From Deltaproteobacteria bacterium (GTDB taxonomy: Bacteria; UBA10199; JADGCS01), in assembly GCA_015228875.1 (NCBI GenBank), contig JADGCS010000042.1, positions 1-35,297 of the forward strand: a stretch of DNA of 35,297 nucleotides, read 5' to 3'. The notes under the pieces are model-generated. The model was not told the origin of the DNA and ran no database searches. It saw nothing but the letters and a program-made list of their open reading frames with translations. Both the position numbers and the translations under genes were made by a program. Below, piece after piece: positions 8,685 to 15,716 of the stretch. Positions within the stretch are counted from its first letter, which is position 1; each line of letters begins with the position of its first letter.

Positions 8685-9755
8685 ATGCACCTTGAAGGGA
8701 GACAGATTGCGGGGTTTCAAACACGGCTTCTTGCGTGGTATGACAGCAACAAACGCGACCTTCCCTTTAGAAAGACCAAAGACCCTTACAAAATATGGCT
8801 CTCCGAGATCATGCTGCAACAGACGACTGTCAAGGTGGTTATTGATTACTATCTTAAGTTTACCGCGCAGTGCCCCGATGTTCAATCCGTGGCAAACGCA
8901 GACGTAGAAGACCTTCTCAGGCTCTGGCAGGGGCTGGGGTATTATTCACGCATCAGAAATTTTAAAGAGGCCTGCTGTCAGGTCGTCAACAGGTATCGGG
9001 GGCTGATCCCCCAAACATCGCGGGAACTCAGGTTATTAAGAGGTGTGGGTGACTACACGGCCGCAGCCATTGCGTCGATTTGTTTTAACGAGCAAGCGGC
9101 AGTTGTAGACGGCAATGTCAAGAGGGTGATCGCAAGGATCTTTAATTTTAAGCAAGCAATCACCACAAACAAGGCGCATGTTTTTTTTAAAAAAACAGCG
9201 GGCAGGCTCCTCTTGTTACAACGCCCGGGCGATTTTAATCAGGCCATGATGGAACTTGGCGCCCTTGTCTGTACACCCAAAAGACCGTCATGCGGGGTGT
9301 GTCCCATCTTAAAATTCTGTCTTAACAACAAGACCCATCCCGAAATGATCCCCCAAAGAAAAAAAACAACATACCGACATACCATTTATCACTGCCTTTT
9401 GATTCATTCTCCCACGGCTGTGATTCTTGAAAGACCGGGACAGAACAGTCTGATCAAGGGCATGTGGGGGCTGCCGCTTGTTTATGAGCAAAAAACAACA
9501 GACCCACTTGCGGGGTGGAATACCGTGTACAAAAAATATCTTGCGGCAGCAAAACCAGTAAAATCAGGCATTGTCAGACACAGCATCACCAACAAAAGGA
9601 TTTCCGCCGTGATCCACGAAGTCCCTGTCGCAAAACCGCGATTGACAAAGACATCAGCGAGTGGTTTTAAATGGATATTAAAAAAAGACTTGGCGGGTGT
9701 TGCGGTCAACACGTTGTCAAAAAAAATCATCAACGGGTTTAAAAATGAATCGTAA
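8685..9755 (+). CDS. mutY: A/G-specific adenine DNA glycosylase
   Basis: 356 residues, full length for MutY, which removes adenine mispaired with 8-oxoguanine in base excision repair. Visible are RDLPFR near the N-terminus, the catalytic Glu41 in SEIMLQQTTVKVV, the helix-hairpin-helix with GVGDYTAAAIAS (120-131), the catalytic Asp142 in VVDGNVKRV, and the 4Fe-4S ligands C196-x6-C203-x2-C206-x5-C212. The C-terminal 130 residues form the NUDIX-like 8-oxoG recognition domain, with GMWGLP conserved. The stop overlaps the start of the next gene by 11 nt, suggesting translational coupling. Confidence 0.96.
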   Translation: MHLEGRQIAGFQTRLLAWYDSNKRDLPFRKTKDPYKIWLSEIMLQQTTVKVVIDYYLKFTAQCPDVQSVANADVEDLLRLWQGLGYYSRIRNFKEACCQVVNRYRGLIPQTSRELRLLRGVGDYTAAAIASICFNEQAAVVDGNVKRVIARIFNFKQAITTNKAHVFFKKTAGRLLLLQRPGDFNQAMMELGALVCTPKRPSCGVCPILKFCLNNKTHPEMIPQRKKTTYRHTIYHCLLIHSPTAVILERPGQNSLIKGMWGLPLVYEQKTTDPLAGWNTVYKKYLAAAKPVKSGIVRHSITNKRISAVIHEVPVAKPRLTKTSASGFKWILKKDLAGVAVNTLSKKIINGFKNES

Positions 9756-10527
9756 ACAAATATTTTTCGTGGCCTTGTTGCTTGTCTGTTGCGTCATCAT
9801 TTTAAACGACTCGCAGGCCGCGGCAACAAAACGTAATGACATCGCCAAAAACAAATCCCAAAAAAATGAGCAGACCATTCAGTCGCAAATCGGTCTCAAC
9901 ATTCCCGAATGGGGCATTGCTATAGATGCTGTTTACAACCCGGAACTTTCCAGCATCATCCCCGGCTATCATATATTAAATATTGTGTTAACCAACAGCA
10001 GGGCAGAGACAATTTATTTTAGCACCAAACGTGACAAGTGGGTTGTGGTTGACAACACAGGCAAAAGACACACGGCCTTTAATCATGTCAAACAGTTTAA
10101 CGAGGGCCTCTGGCCCAAACTGCCAGAGAAGCTCCAGGATCTTCTCGCATATCCTGCTGCTGTAAGTTCCGGCAGAGCCTCTAACATCGATGTGTTTCTG
10201 CCGCGGTCGGTGGATCTTTTTAATTTCAGGGAGATTGTCTGGAAGTCCGATTACTTTAAAAAAGAATTTAACATCATGACCAACTACGAGAGAAGCCTTC
10301 AGGTGCCAGATAACATCAAAGAATTCGATATCCCCAAACAGACAAAATCTGCAGAAGAGAGCATGACCCTCGAGGGAGAGACCCCCGCACTCGAACAGAC
10401 AGTCACTTATCCCTCAAAGTATCTGCCCCCGCAAATTGGCGATGTAAAAGACACTCACAAACCCGATGACGATAAATACCCGCCGTTTGACCCGTCATTT
10501 GACGATACCATTATTATTCGGGAGTAA
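9745..10527 (+). CDS. Exported protein of unknown function
   Basis: 260 residues from the ATG inside the mutY 3' end; an upstream in-frame ATG at 9697 would run 16 residues through mutY and is less likely. Residues 1-28 form a signal peptide: MNRKQ, a hydrophobic core, then a probable signal peptidase I site near SQA-A. The mature protein starts with a Lys/Asn/Gln-rich stretch, then has a beta-rich domain (WGIAIDAVYNPEL, HILNIVLTN, KWVVVDNTGKRH) that reads like an immunoglobulin-like or accessory periplasmic fold. It ends in a Pro/Asp-rich tail. No family is recognised. A bidirectional terminator-like hairpin lies 200 bp downstream. Confidence 0.75.
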   Translation: MNRKQIFFVALLLVCCVIILNDSQAAATKRNDIAKNKSQKNEQTIQSQIGLNIPEWGIAIDAVYNPELSSIIPGYHILNIVLTNSRAETIYFSTKRDKWVVVDNTGKRHTAFNHVKQFNEGLWPKLPEKLQDLLAYPAAVSSGRASNIDVFLPRSVDLFNFREIVWKSDYFKKEFNIMTNYERSLQVPDNIKEFDIPKQTKSAEESMTLEGETPALEQTVTYPSKYLPPQIGDVKDTHKPDDDKYPPFDPSFDDTIIIRE

Positions 10528-10657
10528 GTGGTTTAGTTCCATTGACCGGCAAAAGCCCTGATATGCGCAGCATAATAGAGAGGGACCGAAACCATACTTT
10601 TTGCAATCAATAATTCTGATATTTAGGATTTATTACAACCCACCAATGTCTGGTTAA

Positions 10658-10702
10658 CCTACAAACGGCAATTGAACCACGCCAAGCGACTGGAGATACG
10701 GG
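10658..10702 (+). repeat. 45-bp dispersed repeat, copy A
   Basis: It starts CCTACAAACGGCAATTGAAC and ends GGAGATACGGG. It matches 32374-32418 at 43 of 45 positions. In both places it lies downstream of a plus-strand gene (130 bp and 10 bp after the stop). The flanks are unrelated, so this is a small discrete repeat of unknown nature. Confidence 0.85.
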
Positions 10703-10727
10703 CAAGCCCTTATGCCCCAAGGCTCAG

Positions 10728-10752
10728 AAAAAATTCCCCCTGGGGATTTTTT
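10728..10752. terminator. Bidirectional intrinsic terminator-like hairpin
   Basis: An A-run, TTCCC, a 4-nt loop, GGGA and a T-run form a symmetrical stem of about 10 bp with one bulge. It has six T on the plus strand and, because of the A-run, a T-run on the minus strand as well. It sits between the convergent genes ending at 10527 (+) and 10841 (-), where a two-way terminator is expected. Confidence 0.65.
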
Positions 10753-10770
10753 ATTCCCGATAATTTATGT

Positions 10771-10856
10771 TTAGGAATTTCAAAGCCGACAGAGCGCGGG
10801 TGCATGCCTCGCAAAATGAAGGCATTCAACCGCGTCACAGTCAAGTTAGTAACTTG
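10771..10856 (-). repeat. Dispersed double-hairpin element, copy 3
   Basis: On the minus strand it has the perfect palindrome CAAGTTACTAACTTG, GTGACGCGG, hairpin ATGCCTT/GAGGCAT around loop CATTTTGC, core CCCGCGCTCTGTC and tail TTTGAAATTCCTAAA. Compared with copies 4 and 6 both stem arms have changed together. The palindrome encodes the last four residues and stop codon of the GMC oxidoreductase. No gene follows it in its own direction. Confidence 0.93.
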
Positions 10857-12367
10857 TTAAAATTTTCGGTAATGTGTTCCGCTGTGCGCATGGCAAGGGC
10901 CATGATGGTGACCTGTGGGTTGACACCGATGGAGGTTGGAAAGACACTGGCGTCGGCAACGTAGAGCCCCTTGATGTTGTGAAACTCGCCAAAGGGATTG
11001 ATGACGGATCTGTCGGGGTCCCCGCCCATCTGTGCGGTGCCCATAACATGCACCGTGAGAAGTTCAACATCGGTGGGTTTAAAACCAGCTTGGTATATTT
11101 TGGGGATATCATCGATGGAATGCATCTCCTGCAACCCCCTAAAGGGCAGGTAGCATTTTTTTGCGCCCGCTGTAAAAAAGACCTCGGCAAGCAGCCCCAC
11201 ACCCCGCAGTGTCTTTTCAAAATCGTGGCTGTTTAAATTATAGAGGGGGAACACAGTATCAAAGGGCCCCGTCCTGACCTGACCTCTGCTTGAATCTTCG
11301 ATAAGGACACCGCCCATCACAAGGTGATGAAACTCATTTTTAAGCGCCTGCAGTATATTTTTAGTTTCTAAGGGCAGGGCAAGCGTCATCACACCGGGAC
11401 TCGTGGAATTGACGGCCATCAGGATGCCGTCGTCAAAGAACTCGGTGATCTGGTAGCCCTGATTGACACCGCGCCAGGAGTTGACAGGTTCGTCAAAGAC
11501 AGCCATAACCTTGGCGTTGGGGTGCGTGATCAGATTTTTTCCAAGGAGTTTTTTGTTATCCTTGATCCCGCTCTTTAAAAGAAGGGCCGGTGTCTGTATG
11601 GCCCCGCAGGATGAAATGACAATGCGGCTTTTAACTTTAAGTTTGTATTTTTTTTGTTTGGTGACAGGGTCGGTAAAATACCCTTCAACGCCCACGGCCC
11701 TGTTTTGCCTTGTCAGCACCCGATGCACACGGCAGTGGGTGTAGATGTCGCCGTTCTTTTTTAAAAAAGCGGGGATGTAGCTTGTGACCATCGTCTGTTT
11801 TGCCTGTGTGGGACAACCCGTGATGCAGAGATTTGCCCCCACGCAGTGGTCCTGCGCCCGAATGTTGGCCTTCACCTCATATCCCAGACGTTCTCCGCCG
11901 AGTTTTAAAAGTTCGGACTCTCGGTTGACTGCCTCGGGGATCATGCTCTTTGCGTTGATATTTTTTTCGACCTCGGAGAAATAGTAATCCATTTTCTGTG
12001 GCGAGAAGTGGGTGATCCCTTTTTCCCACCGCCAGATCTTCATGATTTTTTCGGGTGTGCGCCAGCACATGCCACCGTTGACGGTTGTGGAGCCGCCCAC
12101 ACAGCGCCCCTCGGCGTACATGATATTGGGCTTTCCAAAGATGACCGCGGCCCCTGCGTTGCGGTACAGATTGACAAGGCTCTGCACGGTGTCATCGGCA
12201 AGGTAGCTGTGCGGCGGAAAATACCCGCCTTCTTCAATCATCACAACATGCAGCCCTGCCTCTGCGAGGGTTTTTCCAACAACAGCACCACCCGCACCCG
12301 TGCCCACCACACAAACGTCGCAGGAGATATTGAGATCACTATTGATGTCCTCAAGCTGGTGTATCAT
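10841..12367 (-). CDS. GMC-family FAD-dependent oxidoreductase (long-chain alcohol oxidase-like)
   Basis: 508 residues. The N-terminal dinucleotide-binding motif is VGTGAGGAVVGKTLAEAG (21-38), ending with Glu in MIEEGG. GRCVGGSTTVNGGMCWRTP is the FAD-contact region. The C-terminal GMC domain has HVMGTAQMGGDP, with the catalytic-base His, and ADASVFPTSIGVNPQ, with the second active-site residue Asn. Cys-containing GANLCITGCPTQAKQ is typical of the cytochrome-linked or long-chain-alcohol oxidase branch. The probable reaction is oxidation of an alcohol to an aldehyde or ketone with FAD; the substrate is unknown. The start codon overlaps the stop of the upstream small protein (ATGA), so the two are probably made in fixed ratio. 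The last four codons and the stop come from copy 3 of the dispersed element. Confidence 0.92.
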   Translation of the reverse strand: MIHQLEDINSDLNISCDVCVVGTGAGGAVVGKTLAEAGLHVVMIEEGGYFPPHSYLADDTVQSLVNLYRNAGAAVIFGKPNIMYAEGRCVGGSTTVNGGMCWRTPEKIMKIWRWEKGITHFSPQKMDYYFSEVEKNINAKSMIPEAVNRESELLKLGGERLGYEVKANIRAQDHCVGANLCITGCPTQAKQTMVTSYIPAFLKKNGDIYTHCRVHRVLTRQNRAVGVEGYFTDPVTKQKKYKLKVKSRIVISSCGAIQTPALLLKSGIKDNKKLLGKNLITHPNAKVMAVFDEPVNSWRGVNQGYQITEFFDDGILMAVNSTSPGVMTLALPLETKNILQALKNEFHHLVMGGVLIEDSSRGQVRTGPFDTVFPLYNLNSHDFEKTLRGVGLLAEVFFTAGAKKCYLPFRGLQEMHSIDDIPKIYQAGFKPTDVELLTVHVMGTAQMGGDPDRSVINPFGEFHNIKGLYVADASVFPTSIGVNPQVTIMALAMRTAEHITENFNKLLT

Positions 12368-12903
12368 TTATGTATAGGAATTTCAAAGTCGACAGAGCGC
12401 GGGTGCGTTCCTTGCATAACGGAGGAACTCAATCGCGTCAAAGTCAAGTTAGTAACTTGTTGGGCCATGAGTTTTTCTCTTAAAAGGATCCTTTCCCTTG
12501 CATGGGACAGGGGATCGTATTCAAGATAGCGCCACACATCCCTGTGTGAAAAATAATTAAGCAGGATAAAACCCCGCATGCTTTTAATGGATTCGCGCAA
12601 AACGTACGAACGGTGGTTCATCCACCTTGCTATGTATTTTTTTTGCCTGTCGGGCTTAAGATTTACAAACCTTTTAATACCCACACCAAAAAGCCACGTC
12701 AGTCTGTCAAAGAAAAAAAAGGTCATGATAAAACCAATGCGAAACAGGGGCGGAAATTCCCTTAAACCCTTTTCACAATTTTGTATAAGGACCTCATCAC
12801 GGTCTTTGATGGTCACGTGATCCGGCTCATCGACAAGCGCACGGCTCAAGGCCAGAATAATACCGCGGGATCTTTTTGAGAGCTGGTAGGGTTGTGATCT
12901 CAT
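12364..12903 (-). CDS. Small partner protein of the GMC oxidoreductase, C-terminus encoded by a dispersed repeat
   Basis: 179 residues. The helical body (QLSKRSRGIILALSRALVDE, then FPPLFRIGFIMTFFFFDRL, then MRGFILLNYFSHRDVWRYL) resembles the small partner or N-terminal helical domain found beside bacterial long-chain alcohol oxidases. The role would be assembly or membrane association of the GMC enzyme. The final 31 or so residues, from QVTNLTLTRLSSSV to PRSVDFEIPIHK, are the translation of copy 4 of the dispersed element; the native domain probably ended near LREKLMAQQ. Despite this the ATGA overlap with the GMC gene is intact. The start overlaps the end of the upstream membrane-protein gene by 4 nt. 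Confidence 0.7.
   Translation of the reverse strand: MRSQPYQLSKRSRGIILALSRALVDEPDHVTIKDRDEVLIQNCEKGLREFPPLFRIGFIMTFFFFDRLTWLFGVGIKRFVNLKPDRQKKYIARWMNHRSYVLRESIKSMRGFILLNYFSHRDVWRYLEYDPLSHARERILLREKLMAQQVTNLTLTRLSSSVMQGTHPRSVDFEIPIHK
12373..12459 (-). repeat. Dispersed double-hairpin element, copy 4 (inside a reading frame)
   Basis: On the minus strand it has palindrome CAAGTTACTAACTTG, TTGACGCGA, hairpin GTTCCT/AGGAAC around CCGTTATGCA, core CCCGCGCTCTGTC and tail TTTGAAATTCCTATA. It is read through in frame as the C-terminus of the GMC partner protein and ends 6 bp before the GMC start codon. Confidence 0.93.
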
Positions 12904-13424
12904 GACAGGGTCTTTTTTTTGTTTTTTTTAAAGAGAATAACAACAACAATAAAATACAGGACCATGAGACCCACACAGGTGTTCATGACCATGCCTATGG
13001 GGTTGTCCGGTCCAAGAAGAGAAACAGCGGTGCCGGATAAAAACTGTGCGCGTGTTCCGATCACTGCATACCGGTCAAAAAGATGAAGGACAAGCCACAC
13101 CTCGGCAAGGGCCATCGCGAGGATCAGGGCAAAACAGGTCGGCACCGATCTTTGTTTTAAATCTCTCCCCAGATAAAAACCAAGGGTGTACGGAAGGTAA
13201 TACATGAAGATAAAAAGATAGATAAGCTCGGGCAGCGTGTTGCTGCTGTCTTCAAGAAAATACATCCACATCCAGTCGGGAAAATTAATAATGGCGTAGA
13301 TGACAGCCGCATTAAACAGGGAGGTAAAGACCACACCATGCCAGAAATAGGGGTCGCGCAGAAAAAAGACGGGCCTGTTTTTGTGATCGGTAAAGAGGGA
13401 AAACAAGGCACCAAAGAGGATCAT
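12900..13424 (-). CDS. Integral membrane protein, probably part of the GMC oxidoreductase operon
   Basis: About 174 residues if translation starts at the ATG at 13424. The open frame extends to 13538, but that extension translates a heptamer tandem repeat (repeated YRVSCIV) and is unlikely to be real; no clear Shine-Dalgarno sequence marks either start. Five hydrophobic segments are visible, among them VMILFGALFSLF, VVFTSLFNAAVIYAIINF, LIYLFIFMYYLPYTLGFYLG, CFALILAMALAEVWLVLHLF and MNTCVGLMVLYFIVVVILF, with a Lys-rich C-terminus (FKKNKKKTLS). It overlaps the next gene by 4 nt, so the three minus-strand genes form one unit. No family is recognised; a membrane anchor or lipid-related enzyme are possibilities. 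Confidence 0.7.
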   Translation of the reverse strand: MILFGALFSLFTDHKNRPVFFLRDPYFWHGVVFTSLFNAAVIYAIINFPDWMWMYFLEDSSNTLPELIYLFIFMYYLPYTLGFYLGRDLKQRSVPTCFALILAMALAEVWLVLHLFDRYAVIGTRAQFLSGTAVSLLGPDNPIGMVMNTCVGLMVLYFIVVVILFKKNKKKTLS

Positions 13425-13498
13425 GACTGGAAGATCAATGAGAAATGTTTGAGTACCCCCCTTTCTCCCAAAGTCTGCTAAAAGCAGACAGGGCCCAA

Positions 13499-13540
13499 TA
13501 CACGATACACGATACACGATACACGATACACGATACACGA
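13499..13540. repeat. Heptanucleotide tandem repeat, (TACACGA) x 6
   Basis: Six perfect head-to-tail copies of TACACGA, followed by a decayed CACAC. It lies in the region between the minus-strand GMC operon and the plus-strand PhnD-like gene. It is translatable without stops in more than one frame, which creates misleading N-terminal extensions. Such arrays are prone to slippage, so copy number may vary between strains. Confidence 0.95.
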
Positions 13541-13731
13541 CACACCAAAACGCCCATCAACTGTGTGCCGAAGATTTTGCATGTTTTAAGTGGTTCCCGC
13601 ACCCTATTACCCCGCAATAAAAATCTCAAATGTTAAATCGAACCTGTCGGGAAAGGCCCTGTTTACAAGGCTGTTTGGTGACAACCAAAAACCATTTGAA
13701 CCCTTTTTAATGCAGGCGTATAGCGGCCTCC

Positions 13732-14541
13732 ATGAAAAGATTCTTTGTTGTTATGCTTCTTTGCGTTTCTGTAAGGGCCTTTGCGGGCGATCTTGCATTT
13801 TACATCATCTACCCGGACGGTGAGGGCGATACCGAGTCCGCAAGGCCTTATCTTGGCCAGTTATATGATTACCTTAATGAAAAGACGGGCCTCTCGGTCG
13901 ATGGCCTGTATCTTAACGACCCCGACGAGGCTGTCCTTGCCCTAAAGAACAAAGGGATTAATCTCGCCATTGTGAGCCCTGATTTTTTCGAGCAATACAA
14001 GGATCAATTTCAATTTTCACCTGTTCTTAAAACCATCCCTGTGTATTCGGCCGGTCCCTACGAAAAATATTACATCATGGCAGAAAAAAATGTAGACATT
14101 GCCGACATCATGGAAAAAAACACACCGGTTTCTCTTTTTTCGTCAAAGGCCTACGACGATGCGTTTTTAAACAACAAGGTCTTTTACGAAAACGCAGAGA
14201 TAAAAAAGATCACCTGGGTACTTGGACAATCACCGGATATTGTAAATACCATCAAAGAGATCACCGCTGGCAAAAAAAATACATTTGTACTTTTGACAGG
14301 CTATGAGTTTTCTGTGATCAACGATCTCAAAAAGAAAAACATGGATTTTGCAAGGCTTAAACTTGTGTACACATCCAGAGAACAACCGAGCAGCCCCCTT
14401 ATTCTCATTGGCACAGAGAGACCAAAAGAATTGCCAGCCATTAAAGAGGCCCTCTTGGGAATGCCTCTCTCCCTGAGCGGCAACCTCATCCTCAAAAAAC
14501 TGAGGCTCAAGGGTTTTGCAGAAATACAAGACGGCAAATGA
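13732..14541 (+). CDS. Periplasmic PhnD/phosphonate-binding-like protein
   Basis: 269 residues. The signal peptide MKRFFVVMLLCVSVRAFA has cleavage likely after AFA. The mature protein has the two-lobed periplasmic binding pattern of the PhnD family: LAFYIIYPDGEGD, ARPYLGQLYDYLNEKTGL, KGINLAIVSPDFFEQY, then a second lobe ending in PELPAIKEALLGM-type spacing (here KELPAIKEALLGMPLSLSG). PhnD proteins bind phosphonates or related anions for an ABC importer, or act as sensors. No ABC permease or ATPase gene is nearby. The stop codon overlaps the start of the ROK kinase (ATGA), an unusual pairing that implies co-expression. Confidence 0.7.
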   Translation: MKRFFVVMLLCVSVRAFAGDLAFYIIYPDGEGDTESARPYLGQLYDYLNEKTGLSVDGLYLNDPDEAVLALKNKGINLAIVSPDFFEQYKDQFQFSPVLKTIPVYSAGPYEKYYIMAEKNVDIADIMEKNTPVSLFSSKAYDDAFLNNKVFYENAEIKKITWVLGQSPDIVNTIKEITAGKKNTFVLLTGYEFSVINDLKKKNMDFARLKLVYTSREQPSSPLILIGTERPKELPAIKEALLGMPLSLSGNLILKKLRLKGFAEIQDGK

Positions 14542-15437
14542 ACCACAGCAAAAACAAAGGCCCAAAAAAGGCCATTGGTATTGATATCGGCGGCACAAAG
14601 ATAGAGGCCTCCGTTGTCTCAAACAGCGGAGAGGTTTTAAAAACAATCCGCAGACCCACCATAAAAAATGACAAGGGCCTGTTTGAACTGATCCATACCA
14701 TTGTCGACGAAATCAGGCAGGGCGAGGACATCTTGGGCGCAGGTTTTAGCATCCCGGGGAGTCTCGATCCCCAGACAAAAAAATTGCGAAACGCCCCCAA
14801 CTCCCCCGAAATTAACGGCACAGATTTCTTCTGCAGGATTGAGCAGTCCTTTACACTGCCTGTTCGTATCGAAAACGACGCCAACTGCCTTGCCTTGAGT
14901 GAGCATCACTTTGGTGCTGCAAAGGGATGTGACAATGTTGTGGGCATCATAATGGGAACGGGCGTCGGCGGGGGAGTCATCACGCAGGGACGGCTGCTGC
15001 ACAGCCACAGAGGGCTGGCGCCAGAGGTGGGACACACAATTATTGATGTCAACGGGCGTCCTTGCCTTTGCGGAAACAGGGGCTGTGTCGAGGCCTATTT
15101 AAGCGGGCCTTCTCTTCTCAAGCGTTACCACGAGGCGGGCGGCAACAGGGCTGTTAACAGCGCAAAAGATCTTTTTGGACTCGAGGGTGATCAACACGCC
15201 CGGTTTATTCTTGATGAAACACTCGTACTCTTCGATCGTTTCATGGCGGCACTAACGTCTATGTACGACCCCGAGATCATCGTACTTGGCGGTGGTTTGT
15301 CGCTGCAAGACGTCTATTACGGGCGCGGGCGGCAGATAGCCAAATACGTCTTTGGCAGCAACGACGCCCCTGTGATCAAAAAGGCAAAGCTCGGCGATGC
15401 CTCCGGCAAACTAGGGGCCGCTGCATTGTTTTTTTAA
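14538..15437 (+). CDS. ROK-family sugar kinase
   Basis: 299 residues. The phosphate-binding motif IGIDIGGTKIEASVV starts at about residue 13. The catalytic Asp is D114 in IENDANCLAL. The ROK signature IIMGTGVGGGVI covers about 137-148, the sugar-contact motif is PEVGH (161-165), and the zinc site uses H165, C175, C177 and C182 (GRPCLCGNRGC). IIVLGGGLS closes the C-terminal lobe. There is no N-terminal helix-turn-helix, so it is an enzyme rather than a NagC-type repressor. Glucose, fructose, mannose or N-acetylated hexosamines are all plausible substrates. It is translationally coupled to the PhnD-like gene. Confidence 0.9.
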   Translation: MNHSKNKGPKKAIGIDIGGTKIEASVVSNSGEVLKTIRRPTIKNDKGLFELIHTIVDEIRQGEDILGAGFSIPGSLDPQTKKLRNAPNSPEINGTDFFCRIEQSFTLPVRIENDANCLALSEHHFGAAKGCDNVVGIIMGTGVGGGVITQGRLLHSHRGLAPEVGHTIIDVNGRPCLCGNRGCVEAYLSGPSLLKRYHEAGGNRAVNSAKDLFGLEGDQHARFILDETLVLFDRFMAALTSMYDPEIIVLGGGLSLQDVYYGRGRQIAKYVFGSNDAPVIKKAKLGDASGKLGAAALFF

Positions 15438-15454
15438 ACCTGACAAGCTTAAAA

Positions 15455-15484
15455 AAAGACAGACGCGGGATTCCCCCTGTCTTT
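15455..15484. terminator. Stem-loop after the ROK kinase gene
   Basis: AAAGACAG (15455-15462) and CTGTCTTT (15477-15484) form a perfect 8-bp stem, 18 bp after the kinase stop. The plus strand lacks a T-run after the stem, while the minus strand has seven T. A terminator role on the plus strand is uncertain. Confidence 0.4.
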
Positions 15485-15541
15485 GTAAAAACAGCGACAT
15501 TCGCTTGGTCTATTACGCAACATCAACAATCAATCAACTCT

Positions 15542-15607
15542 GACAAAGCGCGGGCCGATAATCCTATTATGTACGGGATGAGGTGTGGGCAGAATAAATA
15601 TATTCTG
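15542..15607 (-). repeat. Possible strongly decayed copy of the dispersed element
   Basis: GACAAAGCGCGGG (15542-15554) matches the complement of the family core with one change. The weak stem ATCC/GGAT follows. The perfect palindrome CAGAATA-AATA-TATTCTG (15590-15607) stands about where the family's 15-bp palindrome is expected (48 rather than 54 bp away). The similarity is partial and may be chance. If real, this copy points away from sctV. Confidence 0.3.
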
Positions 15608-15643
15608 TAGTGATTTCAGCGTGTTGACATGGGCACCCCACAC
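15583..15643 (+). promoter_or_regulatory. Nested inverted repeats upstream of sctV
   Basis: GTGTGGG (15583-15589) pairs with CCCACAC (15637-15643). Directly inside its left arm, CAGAATA pairs with TATTCTG across a 4-nt loop (15590-15607). If transcribed, this would make a structured leader about 75 nt before the sctV start. It could equally be a DNA operator. No Shine-Dalgarno sequence is sequestered by it. Confidence 0.4.
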
Positions 15644-15716
15644 AGACCGTTAAAAATGCCGTCGTTACAAAAATAAGTATTTGGTAAGAATTACTAAATC
15701 ATGTAAACTGACGGTA

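Larger units (their letters stand above)
10528..10840. other. Intergenic region between convergent genes
   Basis: No gene is seen. It holds the first copy of a 45-bp repeat (10658-10702), a bidirectional terminator-like hairpin (10728-10752) and most of copy 3 of the 88-bp element. A short open frame at 10672-10860 runs through these repeats and is not credible as a gene. Confidence 0.6.

Noticed and set aside
13425..13538. Longer N-terminus for the membrane protein
   Set aside because: It translates the TACACGA tandem array into repeated YRVSCIV, a known type of false extension.
13499..13540. CRISPR-like array
   Set aside because: The unit is 7 bp with no spacers; it is a simple tandem repeat.
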